From Amphirosellinia nigrospora (taxonomy: Eukaryota; Ascomycota; Sordariomycetes; Xylariales; Xylariaceae): a stretch of 64,000 bases of DNA. Position 1 is the first letter of the stretch; every line of letters begins with the position of its first letter. Shown in pieces: positions 17,943 to 30,397 of the stretch. Below the pieces are notes generated by a model. The model did no database searches. It was given only the letters and a program-made list of their open reading frames with translations, and had not been told where the DNA came from. The position numbers and the translations under genes are program-made. Location: the NCBI GenBank assembly GCA_004123355.1, contig SCHM01000008.1, positions 57,501 to 121,500 on the forward strand. Reading direction: 5' to 3'.

Positions 17943-19420
17943 GGCTATGTCTGCTACGACTTGCCGTGTGCCGTGTGTCGTGTGTCGTGTGTCGTGTAGG
18001 TACCGTATGCTGTATCCAAACTCGAACCTGCGTTTTGGATAGGTATAGGTTGATGGGGTGGTAGGGTAGCAAGACGACAACGGCGGCACGGCGGCGGTAG
18101 TGGCAACGAATGTCGGAGGGCTCCCAGATAGCTGTGCAACAAATGCCGGTGTGTGGTTGGTAGGTTGGACTCTACTCGCCTAGAGGTCTCAGTGCGGTAT
18201 CGCGGTATGTAGTATTGTGCTCCCTTCTCGCGTTACCTAATTAATAGTAGGTTGTCGCGAATGGCAGTTCGGATTCCGCAAGCAAGGGAACGGATGAGAA
18301 CTAAACGGTCAAACACCAAACACCACACACAGCCGAAACGAGCGAAAAGCGGCTGATTTGCTGGTTAGGCTGGTATGTATATAGATAGAAATGGGGCAGT
18401 GAAAAAGAAGGATGGGTCCAAATAAATCCAGCCCGCTGCACATGAGGTAGGTACCTGTAGGTACCTAGCCTAGAACCTACCGGATCCCATGTCTGTCCTA
18501 TGACTGGCTAATTTGATGAAGGGGCTGTCGCCACGACCCGCCACATCTGATACCCGGGGAAGACCCACACCAACTAATGCTCCATTGGCCTTAGGTGCTT
18601 GTTTGCAGTGGTGCGTTGCGCGCCACATCGAGGCAGTGCAAGTCCCGATAACACACGGCAACGAGATCAAGCAACACAAAAAAAAAAAAAAAGGAGAGAG
18701 AGGGAGAGACCGCAGGAGTAGATTAAAACCTATATGTATAGGCAAACCAACGTGGTGAGCAGATAGAAGAGAGACCCATGGCAAGCCTATGGGCGATGAT
18801 ATTAACGGCATGTCCCATTCTTGGTGAACTCGTCATCGATGATGCGATAAATGGCCGACTTGGTCACAAAATCGAGTGAGGATGTCACCTAAGCACAAGC
18901 CCTTGTCACATCACTTGCCCAATTAACGAAGCGTGGTATCATGAGATGGCCGATGTCTGCTGTCTTGCGTATGACTTTGACTCCCTTCTTAATTGAGATA
19001 AAAAAACATCGGTAGCAGGGGCCTTAACTTATCTAGGGACAGAGGCAACGAGTGGTATAAGTTTTCCCTCATATGGCTCGCCCTGATGAATCTCTTTTCC
19101 ATAGTGTCCTTTATATAACTCCTAGGACTTGCCATGCCCAGACGGAGCTAACAATCATAAGCGGTCGCACGCGCATTATTTGTAAGATGCAGCATTCTTT
19201 TAGCATGATTATATGCTCGATAATACCTTTAATGAGTTAGACAACGAGACTGAGCAAATCTTCTTCGAAAATCTCTTCGGAGCTATAACCTTGCTTTGAA
19301 GGCTAAAGACCACCGTTGTCGTCATTTATAATCGCTAGTAATAAAACAAGCCAATTAGGTATTCATGGTTATCTCCCCTAGTTGATGGGTAAGCCCTCAC
19401 ATATGTGTTCGATTGCTTAA
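17943..19420. other. Rhomboid promoter and gene-free DNA
   Basis: Just upstream of the rhomboid start is a CACACGACACACGGCA repeat (about 17966-17998). There is an A15-like run at about 18678-18692 followed by GGAGAGAGAGGGAGAGA. GGTAGGTACCTGTAGGTACCTAG occurs at about 18446-18468. No convincing gene is seen; the 113-codon minus frame at 18470-18811 is not family-like. Confidence 0.55.
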
Positions 19421-19942
19421 TTAAAATACATTAGCAACAGACAAGGGAAAATAGAATGAAATAAGGGCTCTTTCAGACTTCTTATTGATACTACCGACAA
19501 GGTTATTTTCATTTCGGGCTTGGTTGATCTTGTCAGATTTGTGTGAAGATACGGGCGCGAGAAAATTAATCCAGATGAAAATAACAGTACCTAAAAAGCC
19601 ATGGGGTTCTTCGCGAGACTGGTGGTTGTTAAGAGGGTTGAAATATTGGTTCTTTCGACGGTACTTAATCGGTAAAAGTCCAGGATGGATAGAATAACGA
19701 AGTACCACGGCATGGGAGGTATTCGGATGTTTAGCCACACTGGAAGGCATTGTGAGGTAGGTCACATAACATATTATGAATATGAGAAGGTACAGCGTTG
19801 CTAGATGAGAAGGTTTGTGTACTCGCTGTTGCTCTTGTAATAATAGTAGACCCAGCCCAAGGGTAGCAGGTAGAGAAGTCAACAGCAACACCATGAAGTG
19901 GTCTTGTACTGCATATCCGAAATGCAGAAATTGGACCAACAC
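19421..19942 (-). pseudogene. Possible fragment of a class C ABC transporter, N-terminal membrane domain
   Basis: A 173-codon open frame that begins MLVQFLHFGYAVQDHFMVLLL. It carries hydrophobic stretches (TLGLGLLLLQEQQRVHKPS, TLYLLIFIICYVTYLTMP) and then GFLGTVIFIWINFLAP. This order resembles the first membrane domain of fungal multidrug-resistance-type ABC transporters, where a W-x-N-P motif follows the linker. Neither the nucleotide-binding domains nor the second membrane domain is found on either side, so this would be a decayed remnant. Similarity is by eye only and weak. Confidence 0.35.
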
Positions 19943-20599
19943 ACTGCTGGTATGATAGGGACCAAAATCCCCAGAGCCCTACCGCAAGGCTAAGTTACGT
20001 GGCTGAAAGTTGAGACCGGGATAATGACGTCCTTGAAAGGCTCTTGCCAGCCCAGAGCATCAATAATGTCAGAGTGACGAAGCGTCACAAACCTGAAGGG
20101 CACGACCGACAGCGATACTACGACACATATCGTAGAGGCTGCAAGATCTGTGAAAAGCAGAGTTGACAATGAACTTCGAGGTCATTCCGGAACAGCGCCG
20201 AGATAATGCGAGCGGCGAGCTTGTCATGTACTATTTAACGTATGGGATGTAGCTGATCATCTAGGAGTGTAATGTCTTTCTATCATAGATGTCATTATTT
20301 GACGAGAGGTGTAGTATTCGAACCCACCGTAGAGCCCAAGAGGTAATTTGACCTCCTACCTAACCCTAATAGAAACCGATGCCTGACTAGGTACCTGGAT
20401 ACGTAAGCTTATCAGGGACATGAGAGTTGGCCCTGGATAAAAAAATCATTCGACACTTTCCAGAATAGCATTCTCATATATCGTAACCATCGGCGCAGTG
20501 ACCAAGGCTATAGGCAACATGATTCCAGGGTTTTCTCATTCCCTCTTTCACCTACTGCTCCATGTAGTTACTGATATGACGGGTTGAGGTATCATCAAA

Positions 20600-22893
20600 T
20601 CACGCGATTAATATTCCATCCAAGCAAGTGGAAGGGAAACAGAGGAGTTGTTGGAAGCGGTAGCTAAAAAAGCTACTGGATAACATAGCCGAATGGGCTG
20701 CTATGACCTCCCTTCGCCTTCTTCTTCGCGTCATCCTCTTCCGAGCTATTATCTTCTGTTGTAGATCTTCCTTTGTCGCGGCATTCTGGCTCGTTGCCTT
20801 GACGGCGTCGTCGGGGTCTACCCTTGCCCTTCCCGTTCTGGTTTTGCCGTTTGCCTCTCGATACGGAGAAGTCTTTGCCTTTGGGTAGATATCTTGGATT
20901 GTTATTCGCTTCAATTTGGTTATGGCTCTCTTATTACCGCCTGGCTGAAATGCCCTGTCTTGGCCTGCAGCTCCTTGCGGCGGGCCACGACCTGCGCGTT
21001 TTCGATAGCGAACTCGACAATCAGACGCTGCGTTTTCCCGCCGTCAGACTTGACGGCGTGGCCGTTCAGCCACCGTAGCCCCATAAGGGCCCACCTGTGC
21101 GACGTGTATTCGATAAAGCCGTACCCGCGGCTCTTGCCCGCGCCGTCGGTCTCTGCCACCTTTGAGCCCTCCTTGTTCCGAACATGACCTTCGTCTGCTT
21201 TACGATACCCCTGCCCTTCTCCTTCGCCGCCGCGCTCAGCTTCTTTGTCTTCCTCGCCGCCTCGCGCGTTTCTTCTTGGATAGAGGCTGGCGAAGGCCTG
21301 CCTTGGCGTCGCGCGAATCCGACAACGGCCTCGCGCGCTAACGCCTTGAGACCCTTCGAGTCAAGGTTCCGCGGCATGTTGCGCACTGCGAGGCGAGTGA
21401 GGCTGATGTGAAGTGTTGGATTGCTTTGGATCAGCTTCTTTCGTTGCGCGGCGCTTTGCTCTCGAAATTTCACCTCGGAGGGTGCGAGCGCGTTGAACAT
21501 GGGCGAGTCCTTGGGGATAGTACCTTCGGACAGTAGGTACAGGCGACGTTTATCTTGGTGCCTCCCTTCCCGAGCAGCGGCGCCGGACGAGGCGAGGCGA
21601 CTTGCTTCGTCCTTGCTTACGGCTTGGGAGACTTGTAGAAGGCGGCCGTCAATAGTGTATTCGCCGGCCTCATCAACCGTTTCGTTCTGGAGAATCGATT
21701 TCTTGTTTGTGATGGCGGATTGTTGAGGACGTGGGGCCCCTTGAAGACAGGCCTTGAATTCATCTTCATCGGCAAAACAGACGAACCCCGTGCCGGCTGG
21801 GCGGTCCGTTGCATTATCATGTACTACCCTTGCGTAGCGTATATGACCGAACCACTCAAAGTGGGCTTTGAGTTCAGCATCAGTCGTCGTAAATGGTAAG
21901 TTTCGGATGAATAGAGTAGTCGTGTTGTTGGTCATCTGGAGTTTTGTCGACGGAACAGGTGCGCCGCCCGAGGGGGTTTCGTCGCCGTCTGATTGGGCCT
22001 CGTCCTCTTCTTCGGCTTCGCTATCTTCGTCTTCAAGATTGTCCATGTGACCTTTCATAAAATTCCTCAAATCTTCATCCTCTTCCTCGTCAGCTTGGTC
22101 TTTCTCGCTCTTGCCCTTGCGATCCCCATCACTTGAGTCGTTATCATCATGCTCATAGCTATCGTTAGCCATAACTGACTCTTTTGCGCCCCTATTATCC
22201 TGATTTTCGTGTTTCTGCCACTCGTCTTTCGAGACTGCCCAGTCGACGGATACGGTCCTCCCGTCCACCACCTTGCCGTTGACGCCCTCGATGGCGGCTT
22301 GGGCATTTTTCCTCCCGCGCATCGTGACAAATCCAAAGCCAGACAGCTTCCCCTTGTGTTGAGGGACGTCGGCATACTTGACAAGGCCATAGCTCCGGAA
22401 CAGGGCAGCCAATTGGTCCGAGTGCCTGATGCTCCAGGGCAGATTCCGTATTATTAGCTTGGGGGCCTTGCGAGCCTCAGCCAAAGCAGCGCGCCTGTCT
22501 TCTTTCTTGAGGGCGGCCTCGTCGGCACCGCGCCAGGCTGGCGACGGCGGCTCTCGGCAATGTCCAGGGAGACGGGCCGTCCGTCTACCTTGTGTCCCTG
22601 CAGCTGCTCCTTGGCGGCCTGTGTGTCCTCGCCATCGGTGAAGGTGACGAAGCCGTAGCCTCGTGAAGACTTGGTCTGGGGATCGACGACGACGGTGGCG
22701 TGTTTGACGGGGAAGTGTTGCGAGAAGAAGTTGGTCAAGTTCTCGGTGGTTGTGTGAGGAGCGAGTCTCGAACGAAGAGGGATCTGTTGTCGACTCGAGC
22801 CTTCTTGGACGGTCGTTCGACGGCGGCGTTGGACCTGACACCATGGGCTGCTGTGGCCTCGGCGGCCGCTCGTTTGAGGTCCCTATTACCCAT
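20600..22893 (-). CDS. nop4: Nop4/RBM28-like ribosome biogenesis RNA-binding protein
   Basis: The start [12 protein letters not shown] is at 22893, and the reading then moves through three frames to about 20600. RRM 1 is [36 protein letters not shown] 2 is [24 protein letters not shown]. An acidic linker ([15 protein letters not shown]) follows, then RRM 3, [26 protein letters not shown], and a C-terminal [28 protein letters not shown], ending in the basic [13 protein letters not shown]. This is the four-RRM layout of Nop4, a nucleolar protein needed for 27S pre-rRNA processing and 60S assembly. Shifts are inferred at about 22766, 22550 and 21170, plus a fourth break near 20920 that could be a short intron. 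Nop4 is essential in yeast, so true loss is unlikely. Confidence 0.88.
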
Positions 22894-23391
22894 TTTTGTT
22901 CGAGGACGAAATTCCTGATGTACCAGAACGGCAGAACGGCAGAATGGCAGAACCGGTGGACAGCAGAAAAAAGAAAGTGGAGGATAGCTGTGGGGCATTG
23001 CTATCGACATACATATATTAGGTAAGCAGGAGTGCTGTACAGTACGTACTGTGCAGCGCGGGGAACGTGTGTTGCCCCACCAGCATCAGACTTGTGTAAA
23101 TAAACCACCGACCTTAGGGTCCCATAATCACGACACCTCGCCTAACATCCAACCAACTGGTCTACCCAACATTTGACGATTGAACAATACCCGAAATCGC
23201 ATTGAATAGCGACACAGGACCACACCGATTCAAGCCGTTTGTGCAACGGCCTAACCCATCGCAAGCAGGCGCAGCCCCCCACCCACCAACGACGACCGCT
23301 TACCGACCCATGATCGTGGGCGTGGGTCGTGCCTCGACTCGCCAGCAGCAACTACGACGTCCGCGCGCTGTAACCAGATACCACTTCAACT
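22894..23391. promoter_or_regulatory. Divergent promoter between nop4 and cnd3
   Basis: About 500 bp separate two start codons on opposite strands. It contains a GCAGAACGGCAGAATGGCAGAAC repeat at about 22928-22951 and TACATATATTAGG near 23009. Both 5' untranslated regions must lie here. Confidence 0.5.
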
Positions 23392-26300
23392 ATGCCCGCC
23401 AGAGTCTCTTCACGGTCCACGCGGACATCCGGCTCTGTCTCGAACAAGGCCTCACGGAACACACTGCGGGCATCCACGACATCGCGGGCGTCGTCGTCCA
23501 ACGTCAACGTCCCGAAGACGGCCCTGATAGTGAGCTAAGAAGACAGATATGCGCTGTGTTCCGCGACGCGCAGAAGACGACGGCGACACACAGAAAGCTA
23601 GCCGTCACCCTGCGCAAGGCCCACGAGGCATGCTGCTACGAGCCCACACACCCGGGCAAGCAGACCTCGGCAGACGACTTCGACGAGTCCGATTTCAACA
23701 TTGAGTTCGCTCGATGCGTCCTGCGCGTCATGTCCGTAAAGAAGAGCGAGGGCGTCGGTGACAAGGCCATCCGCTTTGTCGGCCTCTTCCTGCGCCACGC
23801 CAACGACAAGGACAACGATCTGCTGGGCGAGACGGACGCCGATGCCAGCACCATGCCCGAGACACCCAGCAGTCGCCTCACTACCGAGGTCATGGAGGCC
23901 GTCCTGCCCCTGCTCGCTTCCAAGGACAAGTTTGTGCGGTACCGGTCGACGCAGCTGATCTCGTACATCATCAATTCGCTCGATGCTATTGATGATGATC
24001 TGTTCCAGAAGCTACGGCAGGGCCTGCTCAGGCGGATACGCGACAAGGAGGCTGTGGTCCGCTCTCAGGCCGTCTTGGGCCTTGGCAGGCTCGCCGGTAA
24101 CCAGGTCGAGGGCATCGTCAATCCCGACGATAGTGACGACGATGTAGAGACCGGCCTCCTCGAGAAGCTTTTGGAGGTCTTGCAGAATGATCCGAGTGCC
24201 GAGGTCCGACGCTCCCTCCTCGTCAACTTGCCCATCCTCCCTAATACGCTACCCTACCTCCTCGAAAGAGCAAGAGACCAGGATGCCGCAACGCGTCGCG
24301 CCGTCTACTCTCGTCTGCTGCCTGCGCTTGGCGACTTCCGTCACTTGTCCCTTTCTATGAGGGAAAAGCTTTTACGATGGGGTCTGAGAGACAGAGATGA
24401 GAATGTTCGCAAGGCGGCCGGACGGTTATTCCGCGACCGCTGGATCGAGGATTGTGCCGGCGTGAACCAACCTGGGGAGGGCGAGGCGCCCGCCGAACCA
24501 GCTGCTCCGAGTCTAGATGGCTTGCTCGAGCTGCTAGAGCGCATAGACGTGGTCAACTCTGGAGTAGAGAACGGCGTGGCCCTCGAAGCAATGAAGGGAT
24601 TCTGGGAAGGGCGCCCGGATTACCGGGATGCCGTGCAATTTGACGACAAATTCTGGGAGACGCTGAGTGCCGAGTCCGTCTTCGTGGCCCGCAGTTTCAA
24701 CGATTTCTGCCGAGCAGAAGGGAATGGCAAACACGAGTCCCTGGTGGAAGAGAAGCTACCCGAAGTCACCAAAATAGCCTACTTTCTGGAGCGGTACCTT
24801 AATGTCTTGATTGAGGCGACTCGGAGAGTCAACAGTCAGGACAACGTGGAAGAAGACGAAGAAGAAGACACTGTGGAACAGGAATTTATCGTAGAACAGA
24901 TACTCCATATTGTGCTGACACTGGACTACTCGGATGAGGTCGGTAGACGGAAGATGTTCGCACTTCTACGGCAAGCATTGTCCATTCCCGAACTACCAGA
25001 CGAAGTTACCAAACTTACCATCGAGGTATTGCGAGACATCTGCGCTCCTGACACCGCGGGAGAGAAAGAATTCTGTAGCGTGGTTCTCGAAGCGGTGGCC
25101 GACGTCCACGACGCAATTATCGACGATGGCGCGAATGGGGACGACGAGAGTTTTCACTCAGCTCGTTCGGAAGTAAGCGGCGCCAGCACCCCGACCAAAA
25201 ACGGGAAGAAAGATTTCAAAGGCGAAGAGATCAGCGAGGAAGAATCTCGAGAAAAGGCTATCAAAGAAATCATGATCAACATGAAGTGTCTACACATCGT
25301 ACAGTGCATGCTCTCCAACGTGGAGGGCAATCTGCAGCAGAACGACCATCTGGTTTCCATGCTCAACAATCTTGTCGTTCCGGCCGTCCGCAGTCACGAA
25401 GCTCCTGTTCGTGAACGCGGGCTGGTCTGTCTGGGGCTATGCGCACTTCTGGATCGATCACTCGCTGAAGAGAATCTAACCCTCTTCATACACTTCTTTA
25501 GCAAAGGCCACGCGGCTCTCCAAATCACGGCACTCCAGATCCTGACCGATATCCTAAATGTGCATGGCGCTCAACTCCTCGCCGCGAATCCGACGCTCCT
25601 AAAAGTCTACATCAAAGCACTACGGTCCGGGTCCCGCAACCCAGAAGTTCAAGGAGCCGCCACCGTAGCCGTGTCCAAGCTCCTGTTAGGCCGCGTCATC
25701 ACGGACCACGAAACTTCCAGCGAGTTGCTGAAGACTCTCATCGTTGCGTACTTTGACCCATCGACCGCGGGGAACCAGGGCGTGCGCCAAGCGCTGAACT
25801 ACTTCTTGCCCGTGTTCTGCTACTCACGGGCTGAAAATCAGGACCTCATGCGTGCCGTGGCGCTTGATGCTTTGCACACCCTCTATAACATTCGTGAGGG
25901 CATCGACGACGACGACATGGACGTCGACGACGAGATGGCCAGCCTCAACACCATTGGCGCGTGTCTCGTCGACTGGACCGACCCACGGAAATGCTACATG
26001 CCTGGTATCCCCATGGATGCGGATCGGAAGAACGTCAATGGCGACGTGCATCTGAAATTCGCAGCAGATATCTTGGATAAGTTGGACAGTAACCTTAGCA
26101 GTGAGTTACTCCCACCTCTTACCCCCCCTTCACCACTCCCCACCCCTCCGTCTCCACTGGACTTAGAAGACAGGAAAAGAGGGAAGGGAAGAGCAGAACG
26201 AAACATGCTAACGGATTACATAGAAGAGGAGAAAAAGGTCATCGCGCCCCTACTGGGGAAACTATATATATCGCCGGCCTCGACTGAAGACAAGCTCCGC

Positions 26301-26708
26301 ACCCTATACGACGACGTGTCCGGCGCCGTGGACGAGAATCTCCTCGCAGACGCCACGGGCCGCAACGCGCTATATAAGATCCACGTCTCCCTGGGCAAGA
26401 TCGTCAATACGCTTGATGAAAAGGGCGATCTGCTATCGAGACGCAGTCGGAGCGTCAGCGTAGCGACTGCCACTGCTACCGCAGCCACCACCGGTGATGG
26501 CACGACGATGACGATCACGGATGATGGCGAAGGGGAAGAGGAGACCACTATCATAGCTAGAAGTCAGTCTAATGACAGGACCGTGTTAGAGGATGTTGCT
26601 GAGGAGGAAGAGGATGAGAAGGAGGATGACGATGGTGATGCGGTGGTGGTTAGAAAGAGCGAGGAAGAGGAGCTTGTGGACGAGCTTTTAACTGACGGTG
26701 AGGATTGA
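23392..26708 (+). CDS. cnd3: Condensin complex subunit 3 (Cnd3/Ycg1)
   Basis: The product is a HEAT-repeat kleisin-binding subunit of condensin. Most of the protein is one clean frame: HRKLAVTLRKAHEACC, LRVMSVKKSEGVGDKAIRFV, the HEAT core around RYRSTQLISYIINSL and VLGLGRLAGNQV, then KCLHIVQCMLSNVEGNL and an acidic tail. A long open frame exists from 23202. I prefer the ATG at 23392 (MPARVSSRSTRTSGS), because it gives the basic Ser/Thr-rich head of this family and joins the main frame after one missing C at about 23511. An intron at 26101-26223 (GTGAGT..GCTAAC..ACATAG, 123 nt, no stop) is in frame and easily mistaken for coding. Splicing gives SNLSKEEKKVIAPLLGKLYIS, which fits the family. The protein acts in mitotic chromosome compaction and rDNA segregation. 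Confidence 0.92.
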
Positions 26709-27934
26709 GCCGGTTTTGTATTCTTTCTTTTCGGTCTCGTTTTAATTCACGTGTGATGGGAAATTGGGGATGGTTATGATATGAGATATGTTACGCTATT
26801 GCCCCTATTTGACTATAAAGGAGTAAAACATAACACTAGCAATATCTGTATTGCAGGCCAAAGTCAGTTGCCATTTTATTATCCCTAGGCTGATGATTGT
26901 ATCTTTAGGACCTGTGCCGTACAGGCTTCCCTCATCGGAGCTCGAGGTTTCGACATTGGAGGCTCCCTCTTCTAAATTGACATGGTGGGCTTCCATGTCG
27001 CGAGAAATTTCAGTTCCAGGAGAGGCGTGTAGTCTAGCAGCAAGGGCGTGACAGCACTGTGCAGCCTTTCACGCTGGAAGATGTTGTAAATATTGCTGGC
27101 ATTAATTCCTTTCCAAAAGCCTTACCGGACTCCATTCTGGTCTTTGCATTCTGTAATGTTTCGGTCCCGTCCCTCCTTGCCACTAATTACATCCTCAATC
27201 AAGCAGCCTGATCCTCTATCCCCCGAGTAATGCGGCCGAGGGCGAGGGTTAAGTTCGGCTTGTCGACCGCAATAACCAGGCCTTCACATAAGCAAGAACC
27301 GGCTTCGAACTCAATCTCGTGGACAATCACAAAGCCTGATACCATCGTGCCGTGTCATACCACGCTTTTCCCTAGAGAACTTTCTCTAATTTACTAGTGT
27401 GGTTAAAGCCACGTCGAACATGGTGAGTCACACTGACAATGGTTTTGCAAGGAGTGTCTGGTAGGCATGAGGAGTTCAAGGGCTGCCGTATCAAGCATTT
27501 TAAAGGGGGCTTTATTGAGCTATATTCTAAAAGGACCCCTACGGAGGCAGATTGATACAGCAGCTCAGATATACAGTGTGCTTTACTGCCAATGCCTCTC
27601 CATCCAATAAGTTCAACGTAACGGAAATGCTATGATAACGACGTACATCGATTATCACGTCCGAACGCCAATGAGCAGGGCAACATGAACACCCCCGCCT
27701 ATTTGTAAATGGTATATATAAAGGACTCCAATCCCGACCCCAAAACCTCCAGTGCTGCAACAGTGCTAGACTAACTGGGCACCATACCCGCAAAACGCCT
27801 CACCACCGTTTTCCATAAGGAAGCGCAAAGCGCCATAACGATACCATAACTCCTGTCGACATGTACTTAGTAAAATTTCCGCGCCGTGAAAGCCTGCTTC
27901 GCCTAGCAAGGCCAGGGAGAAATACAAGGGCGTG
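26709..27934. other. Intergenic region between convergent genes
   Basis: Longer than needed for two 3' ends. I see only short frames without family features and no RNA gene. Confidence 0.55.
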
Positions 27935-29911
27935 TTAGCTGGGCGGGTCCAACCACCTCAATAATTTCTGCAGAAACAAGTTTTTGTTCATGGGTTTCGC
28001 AATATAGTCGTCCATCCCTTTTCCCAGAACCCTCTCCTTGTCTCCAGCAAGCGCATAAGCCGTCATGGCAATAATCGGTAATTTCACGCCGTTCTCCCTG
28101 AGTTTAGCCGTGGCCTCGAAGCCGTCCATGACTGGCATGCTCAAATCCATCAAGATCAAGTCGTATAGGCCTGGCGAGCTATTGAGCATGGACACAGCCT
28201 CAGCTCCATTACTGACGACATCTATCTGCGAGAACCGAAACGAGTGCAGCATGCGAACCAGCACTTTCTGGTTAATAAGGTTATCTTCCGCAGCTATGAT
28301 TCGCTTCTGCGGAGCAATCTCTTGCAATCGCTGGAGTGGTGCGTTTGCATCTTCACCGTCTTCCTTTGGTCGAAGTTGACGGGAACCTTCGCTTTCGGAC
28401 TTCCTCTCGGGCATTTTCGCGAACTTAGCTGTGAACCAGAAGACACTCCCATGGCGGGTAGGGTTAGGATGATACCCTAATTGGCCGTCCATCAGCTCAA
28501 CTAGAGACTTTGCGATAGACAAACCGAGGCCGGTTCCTTGGAAGCGCTTGTTGGTCGACTGTTCGAGTTGGATAAATGGTTTGTAGAGGTTTTGTACGGT
28601 GCCGTCAGTGACTTGAACTCCTATACCTGTGTCGGTGACATTTGTCTGGATTGTACACGTCGTCTCATCCTCTGCTACGACAGATGTCTGAACAGAGACC
28701 CATCCATCCTCCGTAAATTTGACCGCGTTGTCGACAATGTTTTGTATAATTTGCCGGAAACGAAGCGGGTCCCCTTTCATAGATTTGGGTACAGTAGGCG
28801 ATAGATCAAGCTGGAGGTGAACTGCTGGCCGCAACCTGACCTGCACATTACGGATTACTGAAGACAGAATGCCTGCGATATCAACAGGAACGGAGCTCAT
28901 GCAGACACTTCCCGACGTTATCTTAGAATAGTCGAGAATACTGTTGATAACCTGCAGCAGAACCTGACCCGATTCTGCAATAAGATCAGCCATCTCCCGC
29001 TGGTTTTGGTTCAACGGAGTATCCAAAAGCAGGCTACATGCCGATAGCATGCCATGCATCGGGGTCCTGATCTCGTGACTCATATTGGCGAGGAACTCGT
29101 TTTTCAACTTGGCGCTCTCTTCATATGCTTCAACAAGCCTTAGTTCGGCATCCCTCCTCTCAGTCAAGTCCCGCGTGACCTTGCCAAAGCCGACGTGGAC
29201 TCCATTCCTATACACGGCGGTGATAACAACGTTTGCCCAGAACCGACTGCCGTCCCTCCGATAACGCCAGCCTTCATCTTGCACCCTACCTTCGCGCAAG
29301 CAGATCTCGAGTTCTCTCTCTGGTTTCCCGGCGCGAAGATCCTCCTCGCCGTAAAAGGTGGAAAAGTGTTTTCCGATGATATCAGCTCTCTCATACCCCT
29401 TGAGCAACTTTGCGCCCGGATTCCACGTCGCCACATAGCCGCGGGTATCGAGAAGAAATATGGCGTAGTCTTTTACAGACTGTATGAGAATTCGCAGCGT
29501 CTCGTCGACCGAAAGCATGTTCTGGGTGAGCTCGACGCCGGCATCACCAGGATTGGTTTCAACCTGTTCCCATTCTAGAACCAGCGACAGCAATCTCTCA
29601 TTCTTGGAGATGGGGACAACACGCGCGGACCAGGATGCGCCATGCGCATTACAAGCGGCATAGCACAGTTGTACTTTCCGTGTGCCGACGGCGACCTCGA
29701 TGGCGCGGGTAAGGGGTATGCGATCAAAGCGTCCGAGCGACGATCCAGCGTAGAGGGCATCGAATACATCCTTCCCGACAAACTCGTCCCGGTGACGGCG
29801 CCAAGAGTCTAGCAACCCGTCCGAGACCCTCTCTATGCAATAGGTCGGCGAGAGGATGAAGGTTGGTACGGGAGACAGATCCCAAAGGTTGGTGGTATCT
29901 GTGTCGCCCAT
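27935..29911 (-). CDS. PAS-domain hybrid histidine kinase, 658 aa
   Basis: One intact exon. Residues about 1-140 are a divergent PAS-like sensor (PVPTFILSPTYCIERVSDG). A clear PAS/PAC lies at about 145-270 (FLLDTRGYVATWNPGAKLLKGY..DEGWRYRRDGSRFWANVVI..VTRDLTERRDAE). The HisKA domain has the phosphorylated His near residue 280 (NEFLANMSHEIRTPMHGML). The ATPase domain shows the N box IVDNAVKFTEDG, then TDTGIGV and GTGLGLSI. The receiver domain has the phospho-acceptor Asp near 585 (YDLILMDLSMPVMDG) and the Lys in YIAKPM. Domain order and size resemble Fos-1/TcsA kinases, which feed the Ypd1 phosphorelay. No membrane helix is seen, so the sensor should be cytosolic. The signal is unknown; PAS may bind a cofactor. 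Confidence 0.93.
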   Translation of the reverse strand: MGDTDTTNLWDLSPVPTFILSPTYCIERVSDGLLDSWRRHRDEFVGKDVFDALYAGSSLGRFDRIPLTRAIEVAVGTRKVQLCYAACNAHGASWSARVVPISKNERLLSLVLEWEQVETNPGDAGVELTQNMLSVDETLRILIQSVKDYAIFLLDTRGYVATWNPGAKLLKGYERADIIGKHFSTFYGEEDLRAGKPERELEICLREGRVQDEGWRYRRDGSRFWANVVITAVYRNGVHVGFGKVTRDLTERRDAELRLVEAYEESAKLKNEFLANMSHEIRTPMHGMLSACSLLLDTPLNQNQREMADLIAESGQVLLQVINSILDYSKITSGSVCMSSVPVDIAGILSSVIRNVQVRLRPAVHLQLDLSPTVPKSMKGDPLRFRQIIQNIVDNAVKFTEDGWVSVQTSVVAEDETTCTIQTNVTDTGIGVQVTDGTVQNLYKPFIQLEQSTNKRFQGTGLGLSIAKSLVELMDGQLGYHPNPTRHGSVFWFTAKFAKMPERKSESEGSRQLRPKEDGEDANAPLQRLQEIAPQKRIIAAEDNLINQKVLVRMLHSFRFSQIDVVSNGAEAVSMLNSSPGLYDLILMDLSMPVMDGFEATAKLRENGVKLPIIAMTAYALAGDKERVLGKGMDDYIAKPMNKNLFLQKLLRWLDPPS

Positions 29912-30397
29912 CGCGACAGGTAGCTGTCTAGCGACTTTCCTCGAATTTCCTGGGCGGGAATATGTTGACGAAGGGATATTAACCGAATGAGGGGTATGAC
30001 ATCACAATCAATTAACCACTTTCGTATTTGATTTGGTTTAGCCGATGGGGGCCAAGGAGCAAATTCTCCTTACACATGGATAGAACGTGAGCCTGATGTA
30101 AACCGACAGCAGTAACAATACACACCCGGCCCAATTAAAAGTAAGAGAGCTAACTATGTAGCTAACTAGTCTAGATCTTCAATAGTTTCCAGGGTCCTAG
30201 GGGGTTTGAATTAATCCCTTTTTGGTCTAGTGATGGTTCTAGACTTTATACCCCAAATTGTAGCTTCGTTTTGCCTCTGCTTTTTTGATCTATCCTAGAT
30301 TTGGCCACTCTGTCTCTGATCCTTGTTTAGCGTGTTGAAGAGCTAACTACTAAGATACTATAAGTACGTATGTACGGAGTCACAAGATGTCACGGCG
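29912..30397. promoter_or_regulatory. Upstream region of the histidine kinase gene
   Basis: About 490 bp. The first 90 bp next to the gene contain the likely 5' untranslated region. The rest is AT-rich (for example TAGCTAACTAGTCTAG near 30160). I see no gene in it. Confidence 0.45.

Noticed and set aside
20285-20365. tRNA-like GGGTTCGAATAC box on the minus strand
   Set aside because: No matching acceptor stem, anticodon arm or A box could be placed at the right distances.
23202-23391. N-terminal extension of the cnd3 frame
   Set aside because: The upstream reading is Pro/Arg-rich without family character, while the ATG at 23392 in the next frame gives the expected Ser/Thr-rich head; a missing C near 23511 explains the difference.
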